Of a DNA stretch of 64,000 nt, positions 50,001 to 63,307 are shown in pieces (positions within the stretch are counted from its first letter, which is position 1; the number at the start of each line of letters is the position of its first letter). Made by a program: the position numbers and the translations under genes. A model generated the notes under the pieces. The model made no database searches, was not told the origin of the DNA, and worked only from the letters and a program-made list of their open reading frames with translations. The DNA is taken from NCBI RefSeq assembly GCF_047495875.1, contig NC_092459.1:17469795-17533794 (forward strand). Direction: 5' to 3'. The DNA comes from Pithys albifrons albifrons. Its lineage: Eukaryota > Chordata > Aves > Passeriformes > Thamnophilidae.

Positions 50001-53000
50001 AAGCAGCTTCAAAAATATTAAGCCAGTTTATTTTACTCCAGAGGGACAATGTTCTGAGCTCACTAATGGCGTTATATTCCTTTACTAGAAAATTAAAGTT
50101 GTAAGTATTAATAAGCCTATTGCTCTTTTTGTTATTGCTTTATGTTTGTGTGGAAATAATTCATTGGCTAAAGTACAATTAAAATCTTATTTATAAGAAT
50201 CTGAGCATGATATATGGGATATGTACTTACAATACCATAAATTCTCTGCAGAATAACTGTGCTTTACTGTTTTAATTTAGAGTTGTGTGTCTCTGGTTTC
50301 TAATCCACATATAAAGATTTTGAAATAAATCAGTAGAATGCTTTCAAGCCATATTTCATGTTTTCTTACATACAATTATTGAAAGTCAATATTACAATCT
50401 CTGTGAGCTTAAAGAATCACAGTAGTTCCGTTTACCTCTCAAATCTGCTGTGCTTCTGACAATGCTCTTCATAGACCCTCTGGCTATATCAATACCAGCC
50501 AATTAAATGTGCCAAGTACCATGCTGGTACTGAGGTGGTTAGCAAGCAACAATTAAAAATTTAACCTTGAAAATTGGAGGGAGGATGGCAGAGGCACACT
50601 TCTTTCAAATCATCATGAATTCATTGGGAGATCAAAAGTCTGCCAGGATCTGACTATATAGAGTGACCTGGAATATTTTCTGATATGGGACCTCTGATTA
50701 GACCGCTGAATCACAAATCAGGAATTAGTTCTGCTGCAATTATTTTGATCCTTTTCCTGACATTGAGGAAGCCAGGAAATAACTCTACTGTAAATACGTT
50801 GGTTTCTTTTCTGGTTTTGAGGAAGCATTCACATCAGTCTGTTTCTGTTAAAGCTCCTGCTCAGAAGTGTCACATGGCCGTGCAACATGGAAATTATTTT
50901 GCTGAGGCTGAATCAGATATTTTCAGATATTTTTTACATAGAACTCCTCTGATCCTTCCTATGACAGCTATAGGTTTTCTGTGGAAGCTATGGATGGCAG
51001 GATGGAATCTCTTTTCAGAAATTTCTGCTATATGCAGCAGTTGTACATACATGCAATACTGGTTTAGCAGGAGAAAGTGTGAGCTCAGATGTTTCAATAC
51101 CTCATATAGTCAGATGCTAAGAAAGGCAGAAGGCAATATTAAAAACTCTAAAATAGGGATTTTAATAGAAAGACTGAAATAATTCTAATCAAGATGAGGC
51201 AAATATCACTGAAACTGTAACTCCAGCCATTTTTAGCTAGTGGGGATTCCCACTAGTCAGTGCAATCTATTTCTGTCAATGCGCATGTCTTGTCTCGGAG
51301 TGCCATGGTGCTGGGCTCACTGCTGACATGGGACATCCATGCTTAGCAAGGGGGAAAAACAAAAGTTAGTAAGGTTTTATTGCAGGATAGGAGGTTCCTG
51401 TGTGATTGGCCCTACTGCTGTTCAGAGAAGAACTCCCTCTGCATCTAGGTGAGTTTCTGAAAAGCAGTCATGGAGGTTTCAGTGAAATATAAACTTTTTC
51501 CAGTGACATAGACATCTAACCTCTACTTATGGAACAAAACAGATGCTGCTCTTAGTCTACCTGTTTTATTACTGATGTCACCTCACAATTAGTGATAATG
51601 AGTTCTTCAAGGAGGGGAAAGTACTGAGGAAATTCTGTAGGAATCACTCATATAACTTACTTTGCAACTTATTTTACCAGTACAAGTACAGTCAGTAGGT
51701 ATGTCTGTCTAACAACTGAGGTCAGTCCACTTCCTAAAAATCAGTGTGCTACCCATGGCATAAAAATATTTGTATTTTTAGATTCATCTATTCCAGCTAA
51801 TATTAAGTAGCAATTTCCCCTGGAAGAGCAGCTGTAGAACAAACAACTAGTGTGAACTACCCTGGCTCCAAGAAGCCCTGGAAGAATGATTCTGAATAGG
51901 CTCTTGGGGACTGCTTCTCTCTTAGAAGTCCCAAGTTCCATTACAGGTTAAAATCTCTGCTGTGGTACTGTCAGTCCAATCCTTTAAACATCAAATTTGA
52001 AATATATATTTTCATATGTTTTACATATTGCACACATATTTCAAATATATTTGATATATATTCTTGAGACATAGGTATTTCGAACTCAGTGAATTTATTC
52101 AGTGAAAAGTTTCAGTGAATCTATTGAATGAATTCCAATACATATATATATATATATACTTACATTTTTATATTTATCACATTTATTTATTCAGCTTTTT
52201 GTCTGTGTATGTTTCTTAGACAGAACAGCTGATCTCTGGAGAAAAGAAACACTATGCTATTTATAGAAAAATATTAAACAGCAACTCCTTTCAGTTAATG
52301 CCCTTGGCTAATTTTTGCAAGCATCTCTCTTTTCAGTAATGGGATTTTCTTCAAAAGAACAGTGTGAAAACAGCAAATTTTCAAAATACAGAACTCACAG
52401 CTGAGCACTTAAACCTGAAACAGCAACTCAGAAAAAAGGGGTAAAGAGAGTCCTATATGCTGCTAGTTCTCAAAAAGATACAGCATACAAGTAATAGCTA
52501 TGAACACTTATTTTAAGCAACAGAAATATACAAAAGTGGCAAATACATAGAAATAAATAGTAAAACTTTGCAAGAGAAACTGAAAAGAATGCTTTATTCC
52601 TAATGAGTGATTTGTAATCTTTTTGCCTCCAAATCTGATGGCAGATATTTCTCCTCCCATTATTCCAGGTACCCCTTCCTCACTTCTCCCACACTGGTTC
52701 ATGGGTTTTGCCCCTCCCTCTCCTTGCCTGCAGACAACTGTCATTGCCATCCCACTCTGTTACATCATCATATGCCTACCTTACATTTCTGTTCACATCA
52801 CTGTTGCATGAGAAGCTGCCACATTAAGTTCACATTGACAGCATAAATTTTGTATCAAAAGGTTTTATGGTTTAGCTATATGTTTCTTTCGATTTTTTTT
52901 TATTTTAGTTTTCTAAATTGTTGCAATGTAGTAAGACAAACACAGCAATTGAATGAGATTAAATTAAATTTTAGATCACATTGTAAGACTGACATTCTCA

Positions 53001-56000
53001 TGTTCCTTAAAAGATAGTTTGATAGATGATATTGGTCATAACTTTAAAAGCAAGTCTAATTTTATTCCATTCACCTATAATACATAAATTTGTGCTATAT
53101 CAGTCAATAATACTTATATTTGATGACAGTTTTCAGAGATAAATAGATAACTTCATATCTCATTGCTTTATGTAGTGCTCCTTTCCACCACGACAAGAAG
53201 TACGGGCAAAATGACTTCAGTGCCTCAATGGAAGCAGAATGATTAGTTCACTGCATTATTGTCTTGTGAACAGTTAGGATTGAGCAAAACTGAAGTCTGA
53301 ATAAGAAATGCTAAACAAAAAATTGGGTTGCATAACAACTTTGTAATAAACAAAGTAGTCATCTAAGTTTCTTGTTAGAGCAGAACAATCTCATGTTCCA
53401 AAAATATGTGGGACACAAATCAGAAAGCATGACACTCTTCACCCACTGCCTTTGGTCCCAGATTCACGATAAGGAATGAGGCAGAGACAGCTTCTCCTTT
53501 TCCACATAATTAATTCAGTTGCAGAATGAAGTGCAAGGAATTACTTACCTGACTTTTCTTTTTCAAGATCGGAGGAGTTTTCTTCAGTTCTGGATTTTCA
53601 CAATCTTTCTGGCCTGACCAACTAAACTATGCCAAAGCAGGTTTTATAAATATGTCCGTGGCTACAATAATAGTTAAATAATTCCAGAGCATGCAACTAT
53701 ATTTAATTCCTAAAACAAGGATGAACTTGATCCCATTTAATGCTAGACTTGAAAAAGGCCTTTCTCTGCTGTGGTGAACTATGTTCACCATCCAACAATC
53801 AATTTAATGTAAAATTATTTAAAATTCTAGAAAGTTAAAAATTTCAGATTGTTTTTTTTTAACAATTTGAGGGTTTGTTTGTTTGGTCTGGTTTTTTAGC
53901 ACCTTGTATTAAGAATCCTAGAGATTGGATATGGAAACAGTTACCATTCTGAAAATATAGACCTAAGAGTGGAAAAAATAATCAAGGTTGCTGTGTGTCT
54001 GTAGAGACAATTGCATCAATGAAGGCATCCATGGCACCATACTGTGTATATTGGTGCCATTTTTCATCTGATCATTCAGTTTGGTTTTTTCCTGGTTTAT
54101 ATACATTTTTAATAGATTAAGTTTTATCTTGATGTATCTTCTTCAGTACTGTGAAGATAAGATGATAGTGGGTTGCAAAACTCCAGTAGCAGCAAAAGAA
54201 CCAAAAGGTCTGGGTAAACAAAGGCTTTACCTTGTCTCTTCCTTTCAACGTCCTTGAGGGGCTCAGTTAATCCCCTGCCTTGACCTGCTCAGTTTCTGTC
54301 AGGATGGAAGCAATAAAGTCGTGCTGGAAAGATCTGGGTTGGGGAGGTCTCACTTCAAGAGTGTGATACTGCTGTCTCCATCACAGACTATTCACACCAT
54401 TCATTAACAGCCTCGGATGCAAACTTTTTACAATTTTGTCTGAAGAATGATTACTTCTTTGTGTAGTGCTGGAGCTAAAGGAGGAAATTCAGAGAATAAA
54501 TGTGATAACATCGATGCCAAGCTGGAGGAGAAAGGAGTTTGGCTGGTCAAGAGTGGCTGCAGATTAGTCAGGCACCCAGTGCCCTTTTTCTTCCAGATTT
54601 CCTTCCTTCAAGTATCACTAGGAAGGGCTGAGCAGCCCCAGTGCTGTGTATGAGCCCTGACTGTGCTTATTGGAGTCCCACACAAGGATGTACCTCAGCT
54701 GGTCAGGGCATGTAGGAGGGCACTTGTATTTTCTTCTCCAGTGAGTGGAGAGCAGTTGAGAAGTGAGAGGAGGAAGTATTGCTGACAGCTAAGCCTCACT
54801 GTGGGTGTGCTACAAATTAATTCATTAGCTGCAATTCATGGGTCTTGAATGATGAGTAGTATAACAACTGCACTGCAGTCACTCAGAAGGTGCTAAAACA
54901 ATCCTCTGAGCAAAATTGTTATTCTTACTTTGAGTCCGAAGTAAGTTGTTCCTCAGACAGAGCTAGGTAGATCCTGGCTAAAAGAAGATAATTTTCTACT
55001 GTTTTTTTCATTACTCCCCTTTGCAATAAAATGCAGTGTTGTAATGATTCAAATATCTGGGAAGCTCTAATTTAGACCAGCAGGAGACCATGAAGAGTCA
55101 AATGAAATAAGCAAAGGCATAGCATAGCTGAGGAAAATTATCTATTAAAGATCATGTACTTAGAACTGAATGAGATTATCACTGAAAGAGGAGTTTGTTT
55201 GTAATATTTTCTTGTATTTTATACATTTATTGCCTGCTGACCTTTTTAGTGTACCTATGCAAATATATATGTCCATTTCAAGGATGTACAAAACTAGCTG
55301 AAGAGTTATTCACCAGAAGGGCTATCTGCTAGAATAAACAGAAGAATTTTCTACCGAAAGCAGTAATTTCAGCAAGACTTTTGTTTGTCTCACAATCTTA
55401 CCTATTAAGTAAGTTGCATTTATAAAGTATAACTTCTCGTAAGTTGATAGAATGATCTTGGTTTAGACAGGAAAAAAAGTAGAAATCACATCCCTGCAGA
55501 ACCAATATCTCTGAACCAAATCTGCCTGGGAGTGCACTGTAAAAAGGATTATTTTTTTTTCTTTCTTTTTGCCATATGTTGTTTAGCTTTTCATAAAATA
55601 AAATTAAAGATTTCTGAGTTCTTTGATGAGAACAAACATATAGCTGAAATTTAGGGTACTCCTATGTTTGTCTCAGTGATGTGCTGATTCTGAAAATAAA
55701 TGGTGACAGACTCACCGCCAGTATTGCTTATGTATATAGTTTGATTTAGTCAAAACTGCATAATTACTAAATGTTGAGAATAATTTAAAAGCATAATTCA
55801 AGGTGATGAAATGGACCATACAAATCTATTTTAAATAACTGTCATTTAGTATGAAATTATTTTGTCTTCAGCAGATAGGATCACATTCTCTGTTTTATGT
55901 GGGTAGAACAGTTTCAGAATATTTGAATGTTCTTGGCTCATCATAGCCAGGTAGTGGTTGTTAACAGTTAAAGGGAAGAAAAATTGCAAGGGCAGAGGAC

Positions 56001-56996
56001 ACTAAAGGAACTGCCACAGCACAGTAAAAATTAAAAAAAAAATTGCCATGGAATAAAGACAAGAAACCATACTACTGCCATAACTGAAGTACAGTTGGAC
56101 ATCAGGGATCTGGTACATTGTAATGTCACAACCATGAAAAATATTTTTTTCTAAGTTCACAGTTAACCAGGAGACAGAACTCTAAAGGAAACCAAACATT
56201 ACTAGTTCCACTGCTCATGGAAGTATATGTTTCTGTTTTAAGAAAATAATTGGTTTTATTGGATCCTGTGGCTACAAATTTAAAGTATGCATCTGGAGCA
56301 CGGAAGTAAAATTCCTATGGTTCAGGCTTTGACTGGATACATTCTCTACCCACATTCTCTAGATACAGCTTTTGATCTATACATATAGGTCAAATGTCCA
56401 CAAAAAATTCCTCAGTATCCTACCTCAGATCTGGTCAGCAGCAGATACTTAGGGAAAGACTATAAGAACTATATGATATGTAGAGCTCAGTAAATCTTCC
56501 TGCCTCTGAACAAGTTGTGTTTTAGAGAATTCGCAATCCAGAGGTTTCTCTGGCCCATCAGCCTTCAGAGACATGACTGAATCCCATCTTCTATGAATGT
56601 GCCATGCCCTTTAATACCATATATAGTTTTGGAGATACTGTGGCTATGAGTTCTGCAATTTAGTCACGCACTATTTGAAAAAAAAACTCAAACAAGTAAG
56701 GAAACAATGCCTATTGCAGGTTTTAAACCTACTGCTTGGCTTTTTCTTTAAGTGCCATGTCCTTATTGTGTTACAAAAAAATGAGTATTCTCTTCCACTT
56801 ATACCTTTTCTGTATTTCCATTGTATCCCAGATTTACTTTGTTTTCCACGTGTAGAGCTCTGTTTCACTGCTGGCCTTTCCACATATAGAGGCTGCTCTA
56901 TAGTATTGACCACTGTTGCCAAAATTTTTTTCACAGAAGTAGTGTTAGCTTTTAGAAGTTAAAGAATTTTCATTTGTATAATACTGATTTTTGAAG
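47096..56996. other. Long noncoding stretch, no gene recognised
   Basis: Nearly 10 kb of AT-rich DNA. The 165-residue frame at 50,685-51,182 is the longest here but matches nothing I know. A short TA repeat lies near 52,141-52,158. No CR1 or LTR ends were recognised. Confidence 0.5.
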
Positions 56997-57598
56997 TTCC
57001 CCTTGGTGGTAGAGGTTGGGTTAGAGACCAGCTAGACAGACTTAACTCCTGTAAATCCACAGGCCCCAGTGGGATGCACCTACACTTGCTGAGAGTTGTG
57101 CTAAGCCACTCTCCATAATCTTTGAAAAATGATGACGAACAGGAGAGGTGACTGATGACTGGAGGAAGGCCAATGTTACTCCCATTTTTCAAAAAGGCAG
57201 GAAGGAGGACCAGGGAAACTACTGGCCAGTCAGCCTCATCTCCATCCCTAGAAAGGTGATGGAACAGATCATTATGGAGGCCATCAATAAGAATGCAGAA
57301 GAAAAGAAGGTAAGCAAGAGCAGAAGGCACAGATTCAACAAGGTGAAATCATGCTTGACCAATTTGATAGCCTTTTATGATGACATGACAGGATGGGGCG
57401 CTGAGGGGAGAGCAGTGGATGTTTTCTTCCTCGAGTCCAGCAAAGATTTTGACATTGTCTCTCATAACATCCTCATAGGTAAGTCCAGGAAATGTGGGTT
57501 AGATGAATGAACAGAGAGGTGGATTAAGAAATGCCTGAATGGCAGAGCTCAGGGAGTCATGATCAATGGAGTATAATCCAGCTGGAGGCCTGTACTTA
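56997..57598 (+). mobile_element. CR1 LINE internal fragment with reverse-transcriptase coding, plus strand
   Basis: Carries the CR1 ORF2 region around the start of the reverse transcriptase domain. It lacks the element's 3' end, so it is an internally cut or rearranged copy rather than a simple 5' truncation. The preceding block, AATCCACAGGCCCCAGTGGGATG, matches the CR1 segment just upstream of the DWRKANVTPIFQKG motif. Recognition stops near GGAGGCCTGTA. Confidence 0.88.
57148..57510 (+). pseudogene. CR1 reverse transcriptase fragment, partial and dead
   Basis: A 120-residue open frame with the order of motifs typical of CR1 reverse transcriptase: DDWRKANVTPIFQKG, then NYWPVSLISIPRKVMEQII, KSCLTNLIAFYDDMTG, and SKDFDIVSHNILIGK (the region that usually reads DFSKAFDTVSH). 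It lacks the later catalytic YxDD region and both ends of the protein. The frame stops at 57,510, although CR1 DNA continues for another ~90 bases. It would normally copy CR1 RNA at chromosomal nicks; this fragment cannot. Confidence 0.85.
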
Positions 57599-58252
57599 CT
57601 GGCTACCAAACTAAAATCTCATTCACCATGAAATTTTCATTCATGTACAGGCTAAAAATATGTGTCTACATTTAGTTGATTATAATATGTTAATAAGCTT
57701 GTTGATAAGCTATTGATGATAATTGCAGACAGTAAAAAAGTGAACATAAATTGTATTATAGGAAGGGGCAATACAAAATCTGGCTACTATTCCTTTTCAT
57801 GCAACTGAAATTTCTGTGCAGTTCAATTATAAATTGTTTAGGCATGGCACTAAATCTTCAGATTTCTGCAAAATGAGTGACATCTTCTAATCATTAGATT
57901 TCATTTAACATAGAATTTCAGGAGCACAAAATTTGTGCTAGTTCTATTAAAATATCATTATTCATTATAGAGTAACAGGATATTTATAGTGAGGTCTTTA
58001 ACATGTTAATTAAAATAATAGAAATAACTTTTTTTCTACTTTTAAACCACTGACAGCTTTACCACGTTAATTGCCAGGGCAAGGCTCTTACAAAGTTATA
58101 ACACATTTTAAGACATATAACATTCAAGTTTTTTCTGGAGTAGTCATTTAAATAAAAATTGATTCATCATTTTGTGTAGCTTTTAGGAAAGCTGACTGAA
58201 TCATAGCTCAAACCTATTCATGGTGAAGGATGAGGACAGGGAGTAGTTCACA
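57599..58252. other. Noncoding stretch between CR1 copies
   Basis: AT-rich sequence with nothing recognisable. Confidence 0.5.
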
Positions 58253-58560
58253 AAATCATAGGATAATTTAGTTTATATGGGATATCTTGATATCATGTAG
58301 TACAATCACTTGATTGGAGTGAGGTCAGCTACAGCAGGTTGATCGGGGCCTCATCCTGTTGGGCTTTGGTCATCTCCAAAACTGGAGATCCCACAAGCCT
58401 TCTGGACCATCTGTGACATTGCTTAACCACACTGGGGGAGGAAATAAGTCCAGTCAAAATTTCCCTTCTTGCAGCCTTTGTCCATTGTCCCCTGTCACGT
58501 CTCTACACACTTCAAAGAAATACTTGCTTTTTTTACTCTGTGTCCTCCCATTAGATAGAT
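58253..58560 (-). mobile_element. Diverged CR1 LINE 3' fragment, minus strand
   Basis: AATCATAGGATAATTTAGTT at the left edge is a decayed CR1 terminus. It is followed by the reversed blocks CAGCAGGTTGATCGGGGCC, TCATCTCCAAAACTGGAG, CTTGCAGCCTTTGTCC and TTGTCCCCTGTCACG, which fit the CR1 3' region. It is more diverged than the other copies, so it is probably older. Confidence 0.7.
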
Positions 58561-61009
58561 GAAGATCACAGTAAGCTACCACTGATTACAGATATTTCTT
58601 TACTGTTGTACTGCAATATCTGCAATTGTTTTAGATTTTTTTATTTCATATTTGCAAATAGTTTATTGGCCTTTGTGAGAATATGTATGTCTCAGCCCCA
58701 GATGCTGTGAAATTTGCAGTTCAGACATCAAGCTGCCTATAAATTATGAAAGCAAAATAGTCTGTCAGATTATTCTCAACAAGTAAGGATTGTAGGGTAG
58801 AAGCTTCAGAAACAGTATTTTTTCTCTTTGATCCCCTTGTATCCAACAAGACTAAAAGTAAACACTTGGCTGCTCTGGAAGGCTACATCTAGAAAAAAGT
58901 TGGACTGTAGGATAAGAGAGAAATATGGGAGACCTACATACCACTTAAAAATGAAAAAAGAGCTATGTCACCTCACCAAACATAGCTATTAGTCAGTCAG
59001 CCACAGCCAGACATTTCTCCTATTGATAGCCCTTGGGTGGAAAGTTCTAATAATGCTTTTTGAAGATATATGTATCTAAGGAATTCGTTTAGATATGATA
59101 ACCTTCTATATAAAATGCTAATACTCACTAGTGAGTGTACTGATAATAATTCTGTTACCAAAACATTCTCATATCTGAAAAAAGCATACTTATAGCATGA
59201 TAATGCAAACATTATATTCACATTAGAACAAGTCTTATGCATTCATAAATTAGGAAGAATTCTTATTAACAATAAGATACCAAATAAACATAAATAGGCA
59301 AAAATACATATACACATTTTACTATGAAAATCATATGATATTTGAAACAGTGTTAGAAGCACTAAACACACAGACAGAGTGTACCATAAGTCTTGTCCTT
59401 TGTCATTCATTAGTGATTTTGCACAGAAGACATCCCTTGCCCAGAAGAGAAGGGCTACAGCTTTGCAGCCTCTGCATCTCTGTCAACTTGAGCCTATTGC
59501 CAGTGTCTGAACATTCAATGATTCAGCAGTTATAGATATAGCCCAGGGAATCAAGACTGTCAGGGTGTCTGACTGAAATAACTCAGATGTAATGTCCACC
59601 AAAGATGGATAAAAATCTCAACCCCACAATGCACTAAAAAATTTTTAAAATGTTATTAAATTTCCATTACCACCATCTTACTGGTAACAGGTATACTTTG
59701 GATGGATGCATGATTCATGAAAATGAGTAATTAATTATAAAGGAGTGTCTCAAGATGCACTTAGCAGATGTCATCACAATTATTTAAGTGCCACTTCGAA
59801 GTGAATAGCATCAGCAGTCTAATTATCCCATGCAAAAAACTTTCTCTGTTAATCCAAGAAGTAGCTTGTATAAAACTTTGTAGAGCCTGGATGCTGGATT
59901 GCAAGTATATTCTTCCGTTAACCTTCAGACAGATCATTTCATACTGCACCCAGATGCTACACATAACACTAAGAAACCTGCATCTTGGAAATGTTTCTCA
60001 GGAGTACAGAGAAGGTGGAAAGGTACTCAAAACTCACTCATTCCGAGCATTTAAAAAATATTGTGGTACTTCAGTATAATGTTTGTGCTACCTTAATACA
60101 AGAACTTGAAACAAAAAAATTGTGGCTACTAATTTTAGTGCCTCTGCAATTTGCATTGATTATGCATCATATCACTGTTCTCTACCGGAGTGGGTGTGAG
60201 GAGAGTGAGAGAGATGGTGCAGGGTTCCTGATGAAGGCTATGAAGGTGGTACCAAGTGAGAGCTGCCTGCAGGCTCATATGCTATAGGGACACATCATGC
60301 AGCCATAGAATTTGTGCCGCACAACATGGGGGTGCAGCACTATCTACTCTTTGTGCATCACTAAATCAACCTTAGACAATGGGTTTTTTGGTCAGGATCA
60401 CTGCAATTACCGAATAGACCTTTATTTTGTGCAGTAACACTATAGAACAACCCTGAAATTGTGGTCTAGCATTGACAATGATATAATGGTGATTATACCT
60501 CACTTAATCACCAAAATAACAATTAAGGATTTTTTGTATTGTGGAGCAAATGGTTGAAGACTGAACAACTATCCCCATTATGATGTTAAGTGTTTTTGCT
60601 CCTCATGTATTTTTATACTGCTGTGTGCTATCAAAGTATACATATGGAAGTAAACCTTTTGTTGGGACTGGACACCTATTGCAACGTGACTAATTTTTGT
60701 TTCAAATGGTTATTAAATTAGATCCAGAATATTCTGGTGTATTGGATATTCCTGTAAATGCCAAGCCCATTAATGAATGCCCAAGAAATAGTGGAAAATG
60801 CACCTTATTGAATATTTTACCATTAACATTGTGAAGAAAAAAGATGACTAAAACAGATATAGGTAGTCCAATTTTATTGAATTTTTAGGGTTGAGGAATC
60901 CCGAGCTCATTTCACACTTTAACATCTCAGAACTGTTTGGATAGTTCTGATCTGGTTTCTTTCAACTGTTTTTCTGCAACAGGTAATTTTTTTGTCAGTA
61001 CTGTCCATC
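58561..61009. other. Noncoding stretch, no gene recognised
   Basis: AT-rich. Two overlapping plus-strand frames of about 100 residues (59,768-60,287) show no domain and are probably chance. Confidence 0.5.
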
Positions 61010-61014
61010 ATCAG

Positions 61015-61665
61015 TGTGCTGGTTTAAAGATAAACTGGCAGGAGAAATGGACCCACCACAAGAGAGATTATAAATCAGAGTTACAATTTAATGAAAGATA
61101 TTACCATAAATACACTGACACAAAGAGAAATTGCTTTCAACTCACAAAGCCCAGCAGCATAACCCAGTGTCCTGGGGCACAAACCCAAAGGGGTTTGTTA
61201 GCCATTGTGCTGAAACCCACGTGGTTCCCTCCAAGTCCAAACCAAAAGGAAGTGAAAAGCCTGTTGGTGCAGATGATGGCTGTAGTCTGGTCGAGAGTGG
61301 CGGTCATAATCTGGTCAAGAGCAGTGGTCTCCTCCTGTCGAGGTCCTGCTGCTCCTCTGGATCCAACGAACCCTTCCTGAGGTCTTACCCACCACTTATG
61401 TACCCTCAGGAAGCACCCAGTCTTTCCCCCTGTGCTGGGACTCACACAATGGGTGATTAACTCTGGGAGCCAGGGGATATTGTTGAACTGTTGATGGCCC
61501 ATTAGCAGCCACGCCCCCTCAGGTTGGGTGTGAAGGTGCTAGTGGCTCCCTGGGCAGCTGCTGCTAATGGTCCATTGTCCTTGGGGAATGAATAGAGGGG
61601 GTAGAATACACAGCTTTGATCACCCCCACACAGTGATAGCTGGTCCCACCTGCTGAACTGGGACA
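61015..61665 (-). mobile_element. Solo ERV LTR with perfect ATCAG target-site duplication
   Basis: The plus strand begins TGTGCTGGTTTAAAGATAAA and ends CTGAACTGGGACA, giving TGT...ACA termini over 651 bases. ATCAG lies directly before (61,010-61,014) and directly after (61,666-61,670), an exact 5-base integration duplication. The TGTGCTGGTTTAAAG start is a common avian LTR terminus as I know it. An ATTAAA signal near 61,088 on the minus strand, close to that strand's 3' end, favours minus orientation, but plus is possible. The frames of up to 147 residues inside are not genes. Confidence 0.8.
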
Positions 61666-61670
61666 ATCAG

Positions 61671-62756
61671 GTTGTTCAGATAAAAAGTAAATATCACTTT
61701 GTATTTCCAGTTAATAGTATTCTAGTGCTTCTCCCAGGTTTGAGTCCATTTAGATGGATCTATTTTTTATTAATAATTTTATAGATTCTGACTGCTTGCT
61801 GTGAAATCAGACTTTGTTACCACATCCAGATCTTCAGAAAGATTATTTGGTTCAATGATCTTGTTTTTCAGCATTTTCTAATTCTGAATTTTCAAATTCT
61901 AAGCTGCCAGTCTCACAGTGGTGTGCAGTATTTTGTCATCTTCACTTTGAATGCATAAATAGCTATGTAAGTATACACTGCATTTTTTAAAGTAATTTAG
62001 AGAACTGTTTTAAAACTGCTTAGGAAGTGAATTATAGTGATGGAGCAGTCCTTTAGAGAGAGATGAGGAGCTGGTCTCACAGTTTGAACCAGCTACAAAC
62101 CAGAAACCACAGAATTAATTGCATGTGTTTAGCCTTATGACTGATATTAAGCTTCTGCAGTCAAAATTGGACAATGGCAATCAATGGATTCTGCCACGCA
62201 TTTTCTTCATTGTGTTTCTCATTTGTGTATTTGTATAAGTTGTAACTAGAGAGCACTTTGTCTTTTCAAGGTGTTTACTTTCCCTTCATTGAATGCTTAC
62301 TCTTTGGAAAGTAAAATAATGAAAAAACATATACTGGAAGACTTAACCTGGAGGTTGAACATGATGAGAGCACTATATGCTAAATTTGTTTTTATTCAAT
62401 GTATGAGATTAGGCCATGCCACAGATTAGGTCACATGATGTTAGAGTTCTTTCTGCCTGTCTTTAAAGTAGTTCCTTCCCCCCTTCTTCTTTATTCAGAA
62501 ATCATAGCATAAAATTTTCAACTGGATAAGAAGTCCAGTGTAATTTAAACCTGGGTGTACTGAAATATATTACATCAGCTTAAACACTGTTTTAAAAACA
62601 ATGACCTAATTTATAGTATGGGGGGGGAAAAAGGCTATCTGTCTGAGTTTCAGAGTCCTGGGTCCTGGTGGAGCCGTGCTATGGTGGAGCCAGCCCTTGC
62701 TGCAAGTAAGGCTACAGAATATCCTGGGCTGTCTTAGACCAAGTATTTTAAACAGG
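61671..62756. other. Noncoding stretch, no gene recognised
   Basis: AT-rich with a G-run near 62,621-62,628. The segment at 62,640-62,756 may be further CR1 sequence, but I could not align it by eye. Confidence 0.5.
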
Positions 62757-63307
62757 TCACAAGAAGTGATCCTTCTCACTTCATGGGTGGGGACTCACCC
62801 TTCACACTGGGAAATCCCCACGTGAAGTACTGTGTCTGTTTATGGGCTCACCAGTGCAAGGGAGAGACATACTGAAGAGAGTCTGTTGAAGGGTCACAAA
62901 ACTGATGAAAGGATGGGAGCATCTCTTCTGTAAGGAAAGGCTGAAAGAGCTGGGACTGTTCAATCTAGAGAAGAGAAGGCTTAGAGGAATTTCATTAATG
63001 TATATAAATACCTGAAGAAATAAATCCAGGCTTTTTTCAGTGGTGCCCAGTGACAGGACAAGCAATAGTGGGTACAAGTTGAAACATAGGAGCCATCTGA
63101 ACATCCGGTAATACTTTGTTACTGAACACTGGCACAGGTTGCCTAGAGAAGTTGTGGAGTTTTCCTCCTTGGAGATGCTAAAAAGTCATCTGGACATGGT
63201 CCTGTGGAACTGGCTGTAGGTGGCCCTACTCAAGCAAGAGGGTTAGACAAACTGACTTCTAAACATCCCTCCCAATCTTAACCATTCCGTGACTCTGTGA
63301 TTTTGTG
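62757..63307 (+). mobile_element. CR1 LINE 3' region, plus strand
   Basis: Follows the CR1 3' region in order: AGAAGTGATCCTTCTCACTT, GGGCTCACCAGTGCAAGGGAG, GGAAAGGCTGAAAGAGCTGG, GACTGTTCAATCTAGAGAAG, CACAGGTTGCCTAGAGAAG, and a terminus CCATTCCGTGACTCTGTGAT. The terminus replaces the usual ATTCTATGAT with diverged variants. It is 5'-truncated with no intact frame; the 100-residue minus-strand frame is a shadow. Confidence 0.9.

Noticed and set aside
50685..51182. 165-residue plus-strand frame, the longest frame outside repeats and GC-rich DNA
   Set aside because: No recognisable motif or family, AT-driven composition, no promoter, splice or repeat context, and chance frames of this size are expected in 64 kb over six frames.
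59768..60287. Two overlapping ~100-residue plus-strand frames
   Set aside because: Overlap in different frames, no recognisable domain, AT-rich codon content typical of chance frames.
60937..61502. Frames of 147, 121 and 109 residues
   Set aside because: They lie inside or across the solo LTR at 61,015-61,665 and overlap on both strands.
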